The position numbers and the translations under genes were made by a program. From Margaritispora aquatica (lineage: Eukaryota; Ascomycota; Leotiomycetes; Helotiales; Discinellaceae), in contig VJWN01000009.1 of NCBI GenBank assembly GCA_007644065.1, forward strand, positions 248,001 through 312,000: DNA of 64,000 nt, given 5' to 3'. This document shows positions 33,186 through 45,675 of this stretch, piece by piece; the stretch's first letter is position 1; every line of letters begins with the position of its first letter. A model generated the notes under the pieces. That model was not told the origin of the DNA. It searched no databases and worked only from the letters and a program-made list of their open reading frames with translations.

Positions 33186-36100
33186 TCAAGCCTGGGTTGT
33201 GTCCTTGCTCTCTTCCTTCAGCAACGCTAGTTGACCCTCAAAGTCCTTCTCAACCCACTCCCAATAGGCGCGCCAGACTTGATGCTGGCCAGCTGATGGT
33301 CCTGCCCCCCCTGCAGCGGCTGGGATGGCGTTGTGTAGGAGCAATGAAGCGCGTAGAGTGCTTCGTACAGCCTCTTCTTGCTTTTCAATCTCCTGTTTAA
33401 CGGCGTTGTCTTTCAGCTTGACAGACAAGGTTTTCCGGAAGCAATCTGCCATAGCATCAAGACGACGGGCAGTCTCCTCAGGGTCGAGAACAACGAGTTT
33501 GATTAGCATGAGATTGCACAGGCCGCGAATATCATGTTCGTCTTGAAGTCCTGCAATGATGCGATCGTAAAAATCGAGGATATTGATCCGAGAAAAGGCA
33601 GTTTCCATTAGAGAGTAAAGAGTCTCGTAAGCACTCTGCTTATATTAGTAAATGGAGATTGCCAATCAATCTATTGGGACTTACTTTTCTAACTTCCAAG
33701 CCATCGTCAATCTTATGCTTGAATGGCCCCATGGTAACTTCTCGAATCAACTCTGGCTTGATAACGGATTCGCGCATGACGAATGGAAGCAGGATGCCAA
33801 GGTTGGGAATGATCAAATCTGGCTTGTTATGTGCTGCTGAATTTAATGTTGTCAGAGCTAAACGTCGGTTCTCGAGCTCGCTGTCCCTCAGCATCAAAGA
33901 AAGGATATCAATCAAACAGGACTTTAGTACAGCATCATACTTTTCGTCACTGTCAGACAAGGTGTATCGAATAGCTTGGATAGCCATGGCTCGAACCGCA
34001 GTACTTTGGTTGCTCAAGTAGTTCTACAAAATCATTAGTTCTAGAAATATAGTCAACAGATATGTCGCTTACCATCAGCTGTGGGATATAAGCCTTTGGC
34101 TCAATGATTGTGAGTCTACCGATACACTCAGCTCCAACGGCCTTGTTGTCTTCCGCCTGAGATGCAACAAGGAGCTGATCCCATATTGCCTTTGAGTATT
34201 TGCTAACATCTGCAGTATTTCCGCTGACTTGCTGTAGAATTTCCTTAATAGAGTGTAATAGTAAGTACTGAGCATTGCCACCTTGTGCCATAAGTGAGAG
34301 GATTTCTGGTACATAAGCAGGTACATTGCCAGCGCCAGCCCGACCCAATGCAACGGCAGCTGCAAGGGGAACCTTCTCTGATTTTGTTTTGAAATGCGCT
34401 GTGAAAGTGCGGGTATTAAGAGGAGATTGAGTGCCCATCCTTAGTCCAGCCTCGCCGAGAACTGCCAGAGCTAAGCATCTGCGAGGATCATCCGAGCTTG
34501 GGTTATTGGCTTCAGTCATGAAACTGCTGATGTTTACCCCGATATTCGACCCACCAGAAACTAACAGAGTTCCAATTACTTTGCCGACAACTGCGGGGTC
34601 TCCATGAATGCTGACAACATTCAAAAGCCCAACCATCAGAGGCTTGCCAACGTTGTTCACACCAATGTTTGTAACCAAAGCCAAAACAGCATCAAGGGTG
34701 GAGCCACTGATAGGTGTTTTGAGCAGTCCACATAAAGCTGTGTTTAACTCAGTAGTGGCGACGAGTTTTGCATCATCCGCAACCAAAGTTGCGAGCACCA
34801 GAAGAGCAGGCCCCAGGAGATGCAGGTCGTTGGCTGTCAGAAGAGGAAGTAGGGCACTGGCGAGTTCCTTGATAGTAGCTGTGTCCAGATTATTTCTGCT
34901 TACGGGAGAAGTGATCAGATTCTTCAAAGCGGCAAGACTAGCCCCACGCAGTGATCGATCGGATTTCCTGAACTGTGCAGATAATTCTAACGAGACTTCT
35001 CGAATCCACGATGGTGGCAACTGACCACTGCCGGTTGCCAAAGCGGCGATGGTATCGATAGCATGTACGGCAGCAATTCGTGTAGTCTCGTTCTTGAGTC
35101 TTTCATTGAGCAAATTCAAGGCCAGCGTTCTATCCTGGGAAGAGAGAAGAGCCGCGCCATCTACAGTCGCCGTGCGTGCTAGGAGAATGCCTAAGGCTTG
35201 GATAGCACGTTGGCGCACCTCTACATCTGCATCAGTAGCCGAGACTCGACCGAAAATGACCTTATACAGTTGTTGTAGACCACCCTGGTGTTTTTGGTGC
35301 ATGGACATTGATCTCGGTGGAGTCAAAGCTTTAACAAGCTGCTCAACTGTTCCAATTGCCTCGCTAGAAATCTTGTAGTGCTTATCATTCACAGCCAGGC
35401 TGACACCTGGTACAATCTTCGGCAAATATGGCTGCAGGACGCTTGAAGAATGTGTCGAAGCAATGTCTCCAATTAAGCGTAGAGCAGCCACCCTCAAAGT
35501 ACCTTCAGAAGCAGATGTACCACCACCACTGGAAACAGTTGACGCAGAGCTCGACATCTTAATAGCATCGATGATGGGATCAACAATTTGACCAAAGTAT
35601 TCACCAAGACCTCCATGCTGCACTGAAACAATATCATTCAACAATTTGATCAACGCTTGCTTGGTGGATATAGAGCTGCCCTTGAGAAGCTTAGTGGTGA
35701 TTTTGATCAGATTTGGGCTCAGCCGTGCTAGGTCTGCTCGTGGCCCGGATGATGGTATTGGTTCAATGGTGGGCGAAACTAAACCTGCAGACATGGACAA
35801 CATTGCCTTCGAATCAAAAATGGCCGTACTGCTTTCACGTCTGCGCTTTCGACTCTGTGGTACATGGCTAACATAGTCAGATTGTCCACTAGATGAATAA
35901 TTTGCTGCAACGCCTTCACCAGTCTTCCGAATAAGTGAAGACATTGTCGTGATAATTTCGAGTCTCACATTCTCCTCTCTCTCATTGAATCGCTGCACGA
36001 GGATTGGAGCTACTTGTAGATAGAGTGTCCCGTCGTCCATCAGATCGCCGCTACCACGCGTTGAGATGAGCGTGTATAGTGCTTTGGCAGCGCATCTTCT

Positions 36101-37392
36101 GACCTTCCAACTAGCATCGTCATCGTCATCATCAAATCCAGTGTCGGCTTCAAAGTCATCGTCTTCGCCGAAATCCGACATATCATCTTCATCTGGCTGA
36201 GTTCCACCCATCTCTTCGTCATCATCGACATTGTAGTTTGGATCATATTTCAGGAAGCGCAAAAGGGCAGCAATCGTGTCCTCAGTATATTGGCGCATTT
36301 CAGCACCACAGGAGGACAGAAAGCCGTCCAAGGCAACAAGAGCAGCTTCTCGAACATCATCAATTTCTTGATTAGGTTCTCCGTCCTCCGCCGAATTCTC
36401 CAATTGATCTGCTAATTCCTCCGCGCTCAAGGCTGTGAGAATAAAGGGTGCGAGGGTCTTGAGATATGGTCCGAATCTCGTCGAAATAGAGCGTGCCATG
36501 GATCCTAGAATAGTGATGTACAACCGTCTCTGAACAAGAGTAAGATGAGGATTCCTTAAGCTCTCGATCAGTTGGGAAATAAAAGCTCCAAGGCCGTCAT
36601 CGCTTAGAAACATAGCCAGGATTGACACAGCTACAACAACTCGTTTCTTGACCATGGAGTTCGCTTGTTTCGCCTCGAGAATTCCTATTAACAGATGCTG
36701 GAGTGCTTCAACCTCGCTTATTTGCAGCATTGGTCCAAAGCATCTGATAACCTCGATCAGAACTTCCACAGCTTCTGCATCTACTTCTTTACCACTGACC
36801 AGCTCGAGCATTCCGGTTGGAGGATCTGGAAGCTTAACACCTTTTGTAGGCTTATTTCCATTGACGACGATACGTCCAAGTAGTCTAGGTATCAAAACCC
36901 TGCTTATAGCAGAATAAGACTCCAAGACCTCCTTGGATGGATTGACGCCACTGACAGGTCTTGGCAAGGTTGTGACTACCGTTCTTAGAGCCATGGCAGG
37001 TATTGAGTTGTCCACCGCATTTTCGAGGTCAAGATTTGAGAGTTTTTCGATTAGAGGTGGTAGGATGCTAGTGGGAATCTTCTGAACAAGTGGCGCAAGA
37101 CTATGATAAATTGTTAGATAAATTCCAATTTTGCGAGACTACATAGTTCGTACCATTTGATAGCCAGATTCTGAACCTCGCCGTTGGTATCATCGAGAGA
37201 CTTCAAGATTCCGTCAACTGCTCGCGCGGCAATGTTATAGTCATTGTGGAGGAAATCTGGCTTTCCTTGAACAAGAACCTGGAACAAATCCGCCAAAGCC
37301 ATAAACCGATGATCGGGATCAACATCAGTCAGTCTGGGCAGAAGTGTTGCCACAGTCACAGGCAGTGCGGCTATGGGAGTTGGTGCTGCCAT
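33186..37392 (-). CDS. cand1: CAND1/TIP120 cullin exchange factor
   Basis: HEAT-repeat protein that binds un-neddylated cullins and exchanges substrate receptors of SCF-type ubiquitin ligases. Four exons (37392-37154, 37100-34073, 34023-33685, 33638-33186) give 1352 residues, the full family length. Tandem HEAT helices fill the protein. The acidic insert with DDDEEMGGTQPDEDD lies near residue 320, followed by DDDASWKVRRCAAKAL, typical of the family. The carboxy-terminal TIP120 region (VVLDPEE, Y.W...EK) is encoded by the last two exons. The gene is one unit here, while Aspergillus nidulans is reported to carry the amino and carboxy halves as separate genes. Confidence 0.93.
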
Positions 37393-38228
37393 AGCTGCTG
37401 TCTCTCCAACTCAAATGTTGTTTGGGAGGAAGATTGGAGTGATCGTGTATGCTGTTTAGTGATGTGAGAGTTCGGAGTCGTCCTCAAGGGACACTTCCAG
37501 AGTCGACAGGCAGATGGTGTTTTCAATCGGCTTATGTACCCTGGCTAATTATACCTCGGATTAGCTTGTAGTTCAGGAAGCAGAAATGAGTATGCTGGTA
37601 GAAAGTTTTGTAGAAAGATAGGCAATAGGTAACAAAACAGTATTGAATTTGCAGATCAAAGGAAAAAGAAGGCGTTCCACGCAAAGAGGGTTCTGGAGGT
37701 TTGTTCGTGGTCTGGGGTGATAGCTCTATTCTGCCTTGTAGGCAGAATGCGGGGGATACATACAGCAGACAAAGGAAAGTAATGTTGAAGACTGCACGGC
37801 AGGCTAACCAGAGCTGTCGAAGTTATTCTCCGTCTTTAAAATAATGTGTTAGTTCTGCCCGAGAGGAAGAAGAATTGTAGGTTCGAAGAACTGTGAGTTT
37901 AGAAAAGTTGAAAGTTGAAAGTCAACATAATATCAGTAAGGTAGGTAGGTAGAGGTCTCTCCAGCTGTTGGTGGGGTCACTTCGGCCGTCGTCCATAAAA
38001 AAGGGCTTACATAATTTATTTGCGCTAACTCCTTTGGGAAAAGTGGTTTCTCCGAGCTTGTGAAGCTTCGAGCTTCGGACAGAAACCAGCCACTTTTTCT
38101 CATCGGATTTTCTCGTTTCTACGACAACATTGATACCGTACGTATACCAATGATCACCATAGGTTCTGCGAACTAATAAAAATCTGTAGTGCTATTTCTG
38201 GACTTAATTGTTTAGTTTTTCAGACACA
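37393..38228. promoter_or_regulatory. Divergent promoter, cand1 / mitochondrial protein
   Basis: 836 bp between two divergent starts. Contains AAGGTAGGTAGGTAGAGG at 37938-37955 and a near-palindrome around GAAGCTTCGAGCTTCG (38064-38079). Otherwise nothing recognisable. Confidence 0.4.
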
Positions 38229-39105
38229 ATGGCATTTTCAAGAACTGCTGCGTTCCGGTCGTGCTTCCGAAGCGTGAGACCAACAGCTGCTCGGCCTCAA
38301 TTATGGCGCCATGTTGCGCAACGTGGATATGCCAGTGGAGGCCATGAGACGAAGAAGGCAGGCGGAGATGCTCTCTGGTCAGCTTCTTCCAACTGTAAAC
38401 CAAGTTTTTGTTCTTTGTAACTGACGACGTCATTCAGGGCCGCCGCTGGTGTTGCAGTTACCATTCCATCATGTTGGTTCCTCCTTTCTCAAGATGTAGA
38501 TGCTGCACACGGCCATGATGATCACCATGGAGAGGCTCATGGAAAAGAACATGCGGAGGAAGCCAAAGAAGAATCTACCGATGATGCAGAGGTGGAGGAG
38601 AAATCGGATGAGGGTGCCGAGAAGGAAGAGGATTCCGAAGGAAAAGAGTTTGAAAAGGAACCAAGTGAAGAGAAGCCTGAGGAGTCTGATAGCGATGACG
38701 AGAAAGCGCCTGCTACACCAGAAACTTCTGATGACGAAGGAGATGAGAAGAACGTGAAGAAGCACATTCCTGATGCCAAGGGAGGCGCAAAGACCAGGCT
38801 AGAAAGCAAGAAGGGTATCACGGCCGGTGAGCAGGGCGATGAGGAGAGCGGTGATGGACCAAGCGATAAGGTTCGTGGTGTTGAAACGTAGCCATGAAGA
38901 GTCGTGCTTACAATTATAGGCTGCTGCATCTAAGGAAGCTGGAGACCAAAACTCACAAAGTGGGAAGCAAGAAGGCTTGACAAACACCGATACGAAACAC
39001 TCAACCGATATCACCAACGATCCATCAAAGAGCAAGAAGTCCGAAGGTGCACCTGAGACAGCTAAGGTTAAGGGCACCGTGGACCCCGAACGTTCTCAGG
39101 TGTAA
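38229..39105 (+). CDS. Acidic mitochondrial membrane protein, unknown function
   Basis: Three exons (38229-38377, 38438-38870, 38920-39105), 255 residues. The amino end is Arg-rich without acidic residues (MAFSRTAAFRSCFRSVRPTA), as in a mitochondrial presequence ending near QRGYASGG. One hydrophobic segment (AAAGVAVTIPSCWFLL) spans the first splice. The rest is strongly acidic (E/D/K-rich, HGHDDHHGEAHGKEH near its start). I recognise it only as a type seen in filamentous fungi; no enzymatic domain is present. It may be an inner-membrane protein with an acidic intermembrane-space or matrix domain. The first intron has a weaker donor (GTCAGC), so exon 1 is slightly less certain. Confidence 0.75.
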
Positions 39106-39781
39106 TCGCCCTGGGTCTTTTGCTACTCGTACCTAAATCAACGCACGACGAATCATTGGAATCGGGTTTCAAGCGTATCTTAGGACGGTTTGAGCCTGGC
39201 AAATCCGTTTTCACTGTAATCGGAAGAAAAAACCTAGCAACAGTTCGATTAGATGGTTCCATGGTTTAGTCCTTGATTGCCCTTGGGTATTGTAGATATA
39301 ATGTATTTTGATGTCCTAACCTCAGACCTACATGGCGGGATGTTAGCTACACAGAACTTCTGAATATTGCAATGACACTGGTTGTGAAGAGGAATCTAGA
39401 GCATTATCTAGGCGGGAGATAGATCTTCGAAGACCCAAGTGAGTCTGCCAAGTCTCATACTCAAATGAGCATATGTCCTCTACCTAAGTGTCGTTCGTGG
39501 CTTCCACAAAGTTGTGGATGGTTCATTCTTATCACAGTATTGATTATAAGTGAGTGCACCTGCCAAAGGAAGGAGTTGCTCTTACGAGATGTTGTTTTGC
39601 GGTACTTTGCTTGATGAAACCTCTCTTGTTCGCCATCAATGAAACAAGTTTTCAGAAACCCAATTACTCTCCGGAATCCAGCTATATCGCTATCGACATC
39701 AATAATCATTGCTTCTATCTGGGATTCAATTGTTTCATAAGTATAAAATATAGGTGAACTTCTGACAATCGCCAGCCACGA
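39106..39781. other. Intergenic region
   Basis: 3' flank of the preceding gene and promoter of the PLAC8 gene. No gene seen. Confidence 0.45.
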
Positions 39782-42700
39782 ATGTCTTCTTCTAAGCATA
39801 AACGAGCCTATCGCTCGGTCACAGATCCTCTCCCTAGAGCAATTCCAATTGTTCCACTTCACCGCAATTCGATCACATATCCACTACCACCAGGACAACG
39901 TTCGGCTCCGAGACAATTAGCAAGATTGAGCAGTGAGGGACCACTAGGACATAAACAGCCGGCCGAAGGTAATGTCAAGCCAATCAGCCTTCCATTACCT
40001 CCTCTACGAGAAGCTGCACCATCGGTTGAGGGCACTCAAGAGGAGCATTATAGTGGATGGATGACGCCGTATATGATAAATCCATGCTCGGATGCGGACA
40101 ACACTTGCTTGGGTGTGTGGGCAACGTGTGCGCTGTACGGGAAGACTCACTGGCGACTGCAGCAAATTGTAGCTGGAAAAAATCCACAGGACGATGCATG
40201 GAGAGACGGGAATGGTATTAATTCCGCTTGTTGGGCACAATGGGGCTCAAGTTTCTTTTTCGTTGAACCATTAGGAGGTAAGCCTGCATTGTGTGGCATA
40301 TATGCTCTTCATACTGATTGCATGCCATAGGGGCTTTGGTAGCTGTTCAACGGTCCCAAATTCGTGGCACATATGGTATTGATGGCAACCTTGCAGAGGA
40401 TATGCTTTTGGGTATTTGTATGCCCAAATGCACTCAAATGCAAAACGATCGAGAAGTACGGGCTCGTGAGGGTAAGACTGATTTGCGCAAAGCAAAAGGG
40501 TATACCGAGTTTCAAAAAACATCGACCAAACGCCCAATAAATCAGCAGCCTCGACTTAACCCTCAAATGAAATATGCTCCTGAAGGAAAAAATCGATCGT
40601 AAGCCCCAGCCCCCCATGATATTGTACCCTATCCAATGCGTTGTTGACACCTAGAATTAGTCAGAGTCGGCAATCCGAAGCTCATGTGAATAAGAGAAAT
40701 GAAGTTAAAGAGCCCTCAGCTAGGCTAAATAACAGTAAGGAACAATTTGAGCTTCAGAAGCTTCAATCGTCAGGTAGTTTTAAAGTCCTGCGTAACGACA
40801 ACAGACTAGAGAACATCACATCAGCTGCTCGTCCAAAGATTGGTGGACGTGAGTATGATGGAGCGAATTCAATCTCACTTGTTACCATGACTCAGGATCA
40901 GTATTTGCTTCAACAGGCGATGAGCAAAGGTAAAGGACGTATGGATGAAAGACGAAGTCATGCCAGCAACCATCTTGCTGGCGTTCCAGAAGAGCGATTT
41001 TCATCGAAGAAAGGCGCGAGTCCAGCTGGTGCTCCGATGCCACGACGTAACAGTCGCTCCAGAGTTAGCCTTGATCGGATTGTCTATCCACAGCCAAGAC
41101 ACGAGAATCGCAAAAGCTTTCTCTTTGCACTTCCCGCCTGTGATACTATAGTCGGCACAGCGGACGGTGTTGTGGTGAGGCACAGCCCTAACAGAAGTCG
41201 AAAGGACTTATCTTATGTCCACGACTTTACTGACTCTCCGTTCAATAAAGGCGTCCTCGAATACTGTGAGAGGGAAGAACCTGGATCACAGAGTCAGGAT
41301 ATGGACATTGCCATTTTCAAGGACATATTTAGGCCCAGACGACCCGATCAACATGGTCCTGAAGAATCCTCATCAGCAGTCTCAGGCACAGCAACTCCTC
41401 TGTATAATATTGACGACAACACCTCGGAACACTCAACCCCAGGGCTACTTAAACACAGCTCTCATCATTGCGCCACTGTGGTTCCCTCAGCTCGGCCGTC
41501 GACTCCTCAGCATACTTTGGAGGAATGTATCACAGTAACGCCAATTCGACCATCCACTCCTTCTCAACATACTCTTGAGGATTGTAGCTTGGTAGCACAC
41601 TCGTCTAGAGCAACTATTGCACAGCATACGTTAGAGGAATGTACATCACTAGTATCGTCGCTTGGCTCGCTTCGTGAACATGGTCTTAGAAGTTGCACTT
41701 CTGTAGTGTCTATTGAGGAGTCATCAGTTCCAGAGCATACTCTCGAGGAATGCACATCTGTAATATCGACACTCGGCACGACAACTCCCCAAGATAATGG
41801 CAGTAACTGCTCTGACTGCGTTCCATCAGACTCTGAAACAAGTGACCATCAACCAACTTCCGAGAATGATGAGGTTTCGCCCTCCACAGCTTCAGAACAT
41901 GCTTCTGACCAAGATTCAAATGATGAGGGATCCTCGTCGTCCGATGATGACTCAGCCAACAATGACAGTGAAAATGACAATGAAAATGACAATGAAATAA
42001 CCGAACAAGATACCCCAAATAATTGCCACAACGAACATGCATCAGAGGATTCGGAACTTCCCCAGCACACTTCGGAAGAATGTGATGAAGATCTTGTTAC
42101 GAGGAAGGAAAACATTCCTCAGCATAAGCTCCAAGACTGCGATGAAGTTACCGCTTCAAAACAGGAGAGCCTTCCTCAACATCGCCTCCAGGATTGCGAT
42201 GAAGATCTTGTTTACAGAAGAGACAGTCTTCCTCAACACACGCTCAGCAATTGCGATGAAGACCTAGTATCAAGAAAAGCAAGTCTTGCACAGCATAACC
42301 TTGAGGACTGCGATGAGGACCTTGTTTCTGGAAGAGTCAGTCTGGCTCAACATACGCTGAGTGAATGTGATGTCTTAGCCTCTAGGAAAGCAAGTCTCGC
42401 TCAGCACACACTCAGTGATTGTGATGTGTTAGCATCTAGAAAGCCAAGCCTGGCTCAACACAGTCTTGGTGAGTGTGATGAAGACCTAGTATCCCGGAAA
42501 GCTAGCTTGGCTCAGCATACCCTTAGCGAATGCGACGGAGAGTCAGTTTCTTCTAAAGACATGCCGGAGAATGGAAAATGTCCAGACAGCGCCTCTAATC
42601 CTACCGGTACTGTTGTTGAAGTCGACATAATTGTTATCAAAACCAGAAGAAAGTCTTGCGACAGCAATGATTCTGATGGTGATACCCTTTCAGTCTCCGA

Positions 42701-43466
42701 ATGCAGCACAGCTAGACAGTCAGAAGAAAAGACACCTGATGAACGTACTAGTGGCGATTGCTCGATGAGAAACGAATCGCCATCGGTCGAGTCCGGTGAA
42801 CAGACTCCTACCACCCGTCTTTCTCGTTCTAGCCAAAAATATCGGGATGACAAGTCCGACATAACGTCTGATCATTCGTCCGATGCAAGCTCACAATCCC
42901 CAACGAATAATGACGAGCTAACTACAGATGAGAAGGTTCTACCCAAGAGCTCAAGTATCTCTAGCTCTAGTAGAAGGTCTAGTTTACAATCTTCTCTAGA
43001 TCAATCAACCAACGTTGCGCCTGTCAAAGAGCGTCTCCTTGTCAGCGCTCCAGCAATTCCTCAGTTGACGACAAACACAGAGGATGTCATACCTCACCTC
43101 AAAAGCCAGGAAGCCCCCAAAAATGCTCCAAGCGGCTCAGAAAATTCCCCAAAACAGGTAGAGCAGCCAAAACCGAAGCGTAGCATGAGCCCCAACCCCA
43201 GTGAGGCAAGCGTCACACCTAGCCTGGCTCAGAACTATCTTGCTCGCATCTTGGCGCAAAATCAGAGTAAGAAGGAGACACGGTTGAGAAGTGGACGGTT
43301 TGATGGTGCTGGTGATGAAGAGGAGATTTGCGAGGATGCAGAGGATGGAGGAGTAGAGGCAGAAGTGACGGCTGAGGATGAGCTGTTTGAGGATTGGTTT
43401 GGAGATATGAGTATGGGGGAGTTATTGAGTGAGGTGGGTAGTGCTCGGGGTAGTGTTCGTGCTTGA
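39782..43466 (+). CDS. PLAC8-domain protein with a long His/Cys-repeat tail
   Basis: Three exons (39782-40277, 40331-40598, 40655-43466), 1191 residues. A PLAC8 domain (about residues 95-230) shows WMTPYMINPCSDADNTCLG, TCALYGKTHWRL and, after intron 1, CMPKCTQMQNDREVRARE. The domain is Cys-rich, and fungal and plant members act at membranes, some in cadmium resistance or cell-size control. The tail is Ser/Asp/Glu-rich and disordered-looking. It carries about 15 copies of an 18-20 residue unit with core QHTLxxC, in two blocks (about 41440-41800 and 42055-42560). The second block reads SLAQHTLSECDEDLVSRKA-like. An acidic Ser/Asp/Asn run separates the blocks. The end (EELFEDWFGDM-like) is acidic. 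Function of the tail is unknown. Confidence 0.85.
41430..42560 (+). repeat. Coding repeat array, QHTLxxC units
   Basis: About 15 imperfect units of 54-60 bp in frame. Each keeps Gln-His, then Leu and Cys four residues after the His (H-x4-C). Units of the second block also share a following acidic cluster and LVSRKA. The central part (about 41800-42050) is a Ser/Asp-rich spacer. Confidence 0.88.
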
Positions 43467-44107
43467 TTGACAGGAAGCAATTTGGGGTATGGGTTATGTG
43501 ATAAAAGGGGGGAAGTATCGTCGTTATTCAGATTGGATGTTCTGTATGGTGGAATGAATGACTGAAGGTGGAGGAAGGTCGTTTGTTGCCATCCATAAGA
43601 GAGGGTTTCGAAGGTTATTCTTTCTGGCTGAAAACCTACACTTATGGTTGATGGGGTGAGCTTGGACGGGTCTTCATTATTCTGTGGTATTAGTACACAT
43701 TCGTTCGTATCAGTGAATGCTTTATTTTCATCCAGATATATTCTGGGTTCTCCAAGCTGCTTTAACGATGAGGATGAATTTTTGGAGAACAAAATGGTCT
43801 GTACGAAAATAGATTCTCTGTGTTAGTAAGCACGATACACACTGTCTTGAAGCAATGAAATGGAAAGATTGAATCGCACTTATTGTGACTTGGAAAACTA
43901 CAAGTTACCTTGAAACCGTGTAAATAGCAAGGTACCTAGGTAAGCAGAGAGAGAGAGAGAGCGCGCGGAATGCCCCAATCTTGCTTGCTTGCTTGCTCTA
44001 CCTGAGGTAAAGTATTATATCTGAGGTATATATATTCATTTCTTCACTTTCTGATCACATGACATCACAGCATGACCAATCAACGATTGGCAATGCACCT
44101 TGTACAT
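43467..44107. other. Intergenic region with simple repeats
   Basis: Simple repeats near the tRNA gene: (AG)n then GCGCGCG at 43947-43968, and (CTTG)n at about 43981-43997. GGTACCTAGGTAAG at 43931-43944. No gene seen. Confidence 0.45.
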
Positions 44108-44207
44108 GGGGATATAGTTCAGTGGTAGAGCATTCGCTTTGCATTGATTGATTCTTTCAGCAAAGCAAATTTGCGAAAAGTCCTGGTTTCGATCACCAGT
44201 ATCTCCA
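44108..44207 (+). tRNA. tRNA-Ala (UGC) with an intron
   Basis: A full cloverleaf can be drawn. Acceptor stem GGGGATA/TATCTCC contains the G3:U70 pair that identifies tRNA-Ala, with discriminator A. D arm is GTTC..GAGC, anticodon stem TTCGC/GCGAA, anticodon TGC at 44140-44142. A 28-nt intron (44144-44171) follows the base next to the anticodon, the canonical place; its GCAAAGC can pair with GCTTTGC around the anticodon. T arm is CTGGT-TTCGATC-ACCAG. The normally invariant G53:C61 pair is replaced by T:A, which also alters the B box. It may be functional or slightly degenerate. Confidence 0.88.
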
Positions 44208-45675
44208 ATTGTGATGATAGTATTTTCTTTGGTACTTTTTTTTTTTTTTTGAGGGAGGGAGAGGGATGAGGAGGGAGGAGGAGGGAGGAGAGAGGAGGGA
44301 GAGAGGGAGGGGGGAACAGCTTTTTTTCCTTTGGCCTTTTTGCCTTTGTGTGAAGGAGAGGGATGGAGTAAGAACCCCTAGCTCGGGTAGGTAGTAGGTA
44401 AGGTAAGGTACTTGGTGGGTTTGGGGTTTGTATATATGTATGTATGTATGTACGTGTATGCAAGCCGGAGTTTTACCTTTTCTTTTACCTTTTCTTTGTG
44501 CTTCCTTTTTCTTTTCTTGATTGATTGTTGATGGTGGGTGGTTGTAGATAGATGGTGAATAGGTGGTAGATGACAAGATAGCTTAGCTTGGGGGAGGATA
44601 GAGGTAGGTGGTATGTCGGCAGGTAAGGTATATATAGGTAGGTGAGGTGTTACTTTGTACTTGGTCTATAGTATATGGTATCTGATCTTAGTTGCCAGTA
44701 AGATGGTTGTTGAGACAGAGACATGTACTTTATAAGATCTTTTGATGCCTTGATTGATACCCCCATTACCTCACATTGCTCATTTGATTTTGTATGGTTT
44801 TCTTTGTTGGGAAGAGGCGTCAAGATCAAGTCAAGTCAGTTCATTGGGGACGTTGTGTTGGACATCACTTCCGCTTGTGTTTTTCCCTCTCTCTTTGTGA
44901 GTGGATATGAATGAAGTGCCACGATATGCTATGCTGTGCTGTGCTGGCTCGATCATATGGCATGATTTTACAATCTTTTTTTGTATTGCATTCTGCATTT
45001 GGCATTCAAAATTACATTTAAAAAGTACGATTCGGAGTTTGAAGAACGCTCGCTGCTTCTCCTTCACCTTGATCTCCATCTTACCAGCAGCAGGGCCAAA
45101 GGTGTATACAAGAAAAGAGTAAGGTAGTACGAGTACGGCAAACACAGCGTTATTTCTTCCCTTTGGTCTTTGATCCCCGCGGCTTTCTATGCTAATCCTT
45201 TCCCTTTCCCTATGCTCCTTTCCCATGTATGGCCCATCGCCCTATTCGCCTGTTGCCTGTTGCTTATTGCTTTGCCCTTCCTGATTGAGTAAATTCAAAG
45301 CTAGAGCCTGCCTGCCTGCCTACTGACTTGCTTGATTGCTGGGTGCTTATCATGAGATTCGTAAAGGAAGAGAATAGAGGGTGTAGGTGTTTAAATGTTT
45401 AGGTGTATGGGAAACGGGATCTGTAGATAGTGGTTCTGTCTTTCAGTCGTTACAATGCGTCATTTCGTCTTGGTTTGGTGGGTGAGTGAGTGAGTGGGCG
45501 AATGGGTGAGAGGGTACTTCAACCAGCTGCTGTGATTGGTGTGTTGTGATAACACGGTGTAGAGAAAATACATCTTCGAATATTGGAGATGAAATGGGAA
45601 CCAGATCGGAGGTCCAAAGCGAAGATATGAAGAGATGCAGCTGGTCGGTTCGTAGTCGAGGTAGGTGAGGCGCGT
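44208..45675. other. Low-complexity intergenic tract
   Basis: 1.5 kb without a gene. Purine-rich GAGGGAGGA repeats at 44251-44315, GGTAGGTAAGGTA copies at 44386-44412 and 44601-44650, (GTAT)n near 44433, GCCTGCCTGCCT at 45306-45320, (GAGT)n at 45483-45496. Confidence 0.55.
44236..44250 (+). terminator. Oligo-T run downstream of the tRNA gene
   Basis: Fifteen consecutive T, 29 bases past the tRNA. RNA polymerase III stops at T runs; a shorter TTTT at 44223-44226 lies nearer and may already suffice. Confidence 0.65.

Noticed and set aside
38501..38757. Met/Arg/Lys-rich plus-strand frame in the mitochondrial protein gene
   Set aside because: It is an out-of-frame reading of the acidic coding exon 38438-38870.
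43262..43792. Minus-strand frame of 176 codons overlapping the end of the PLAC8 gene
   Set aside because: Ser-rich antisense of an acidic coding end; no motif and no splice support.
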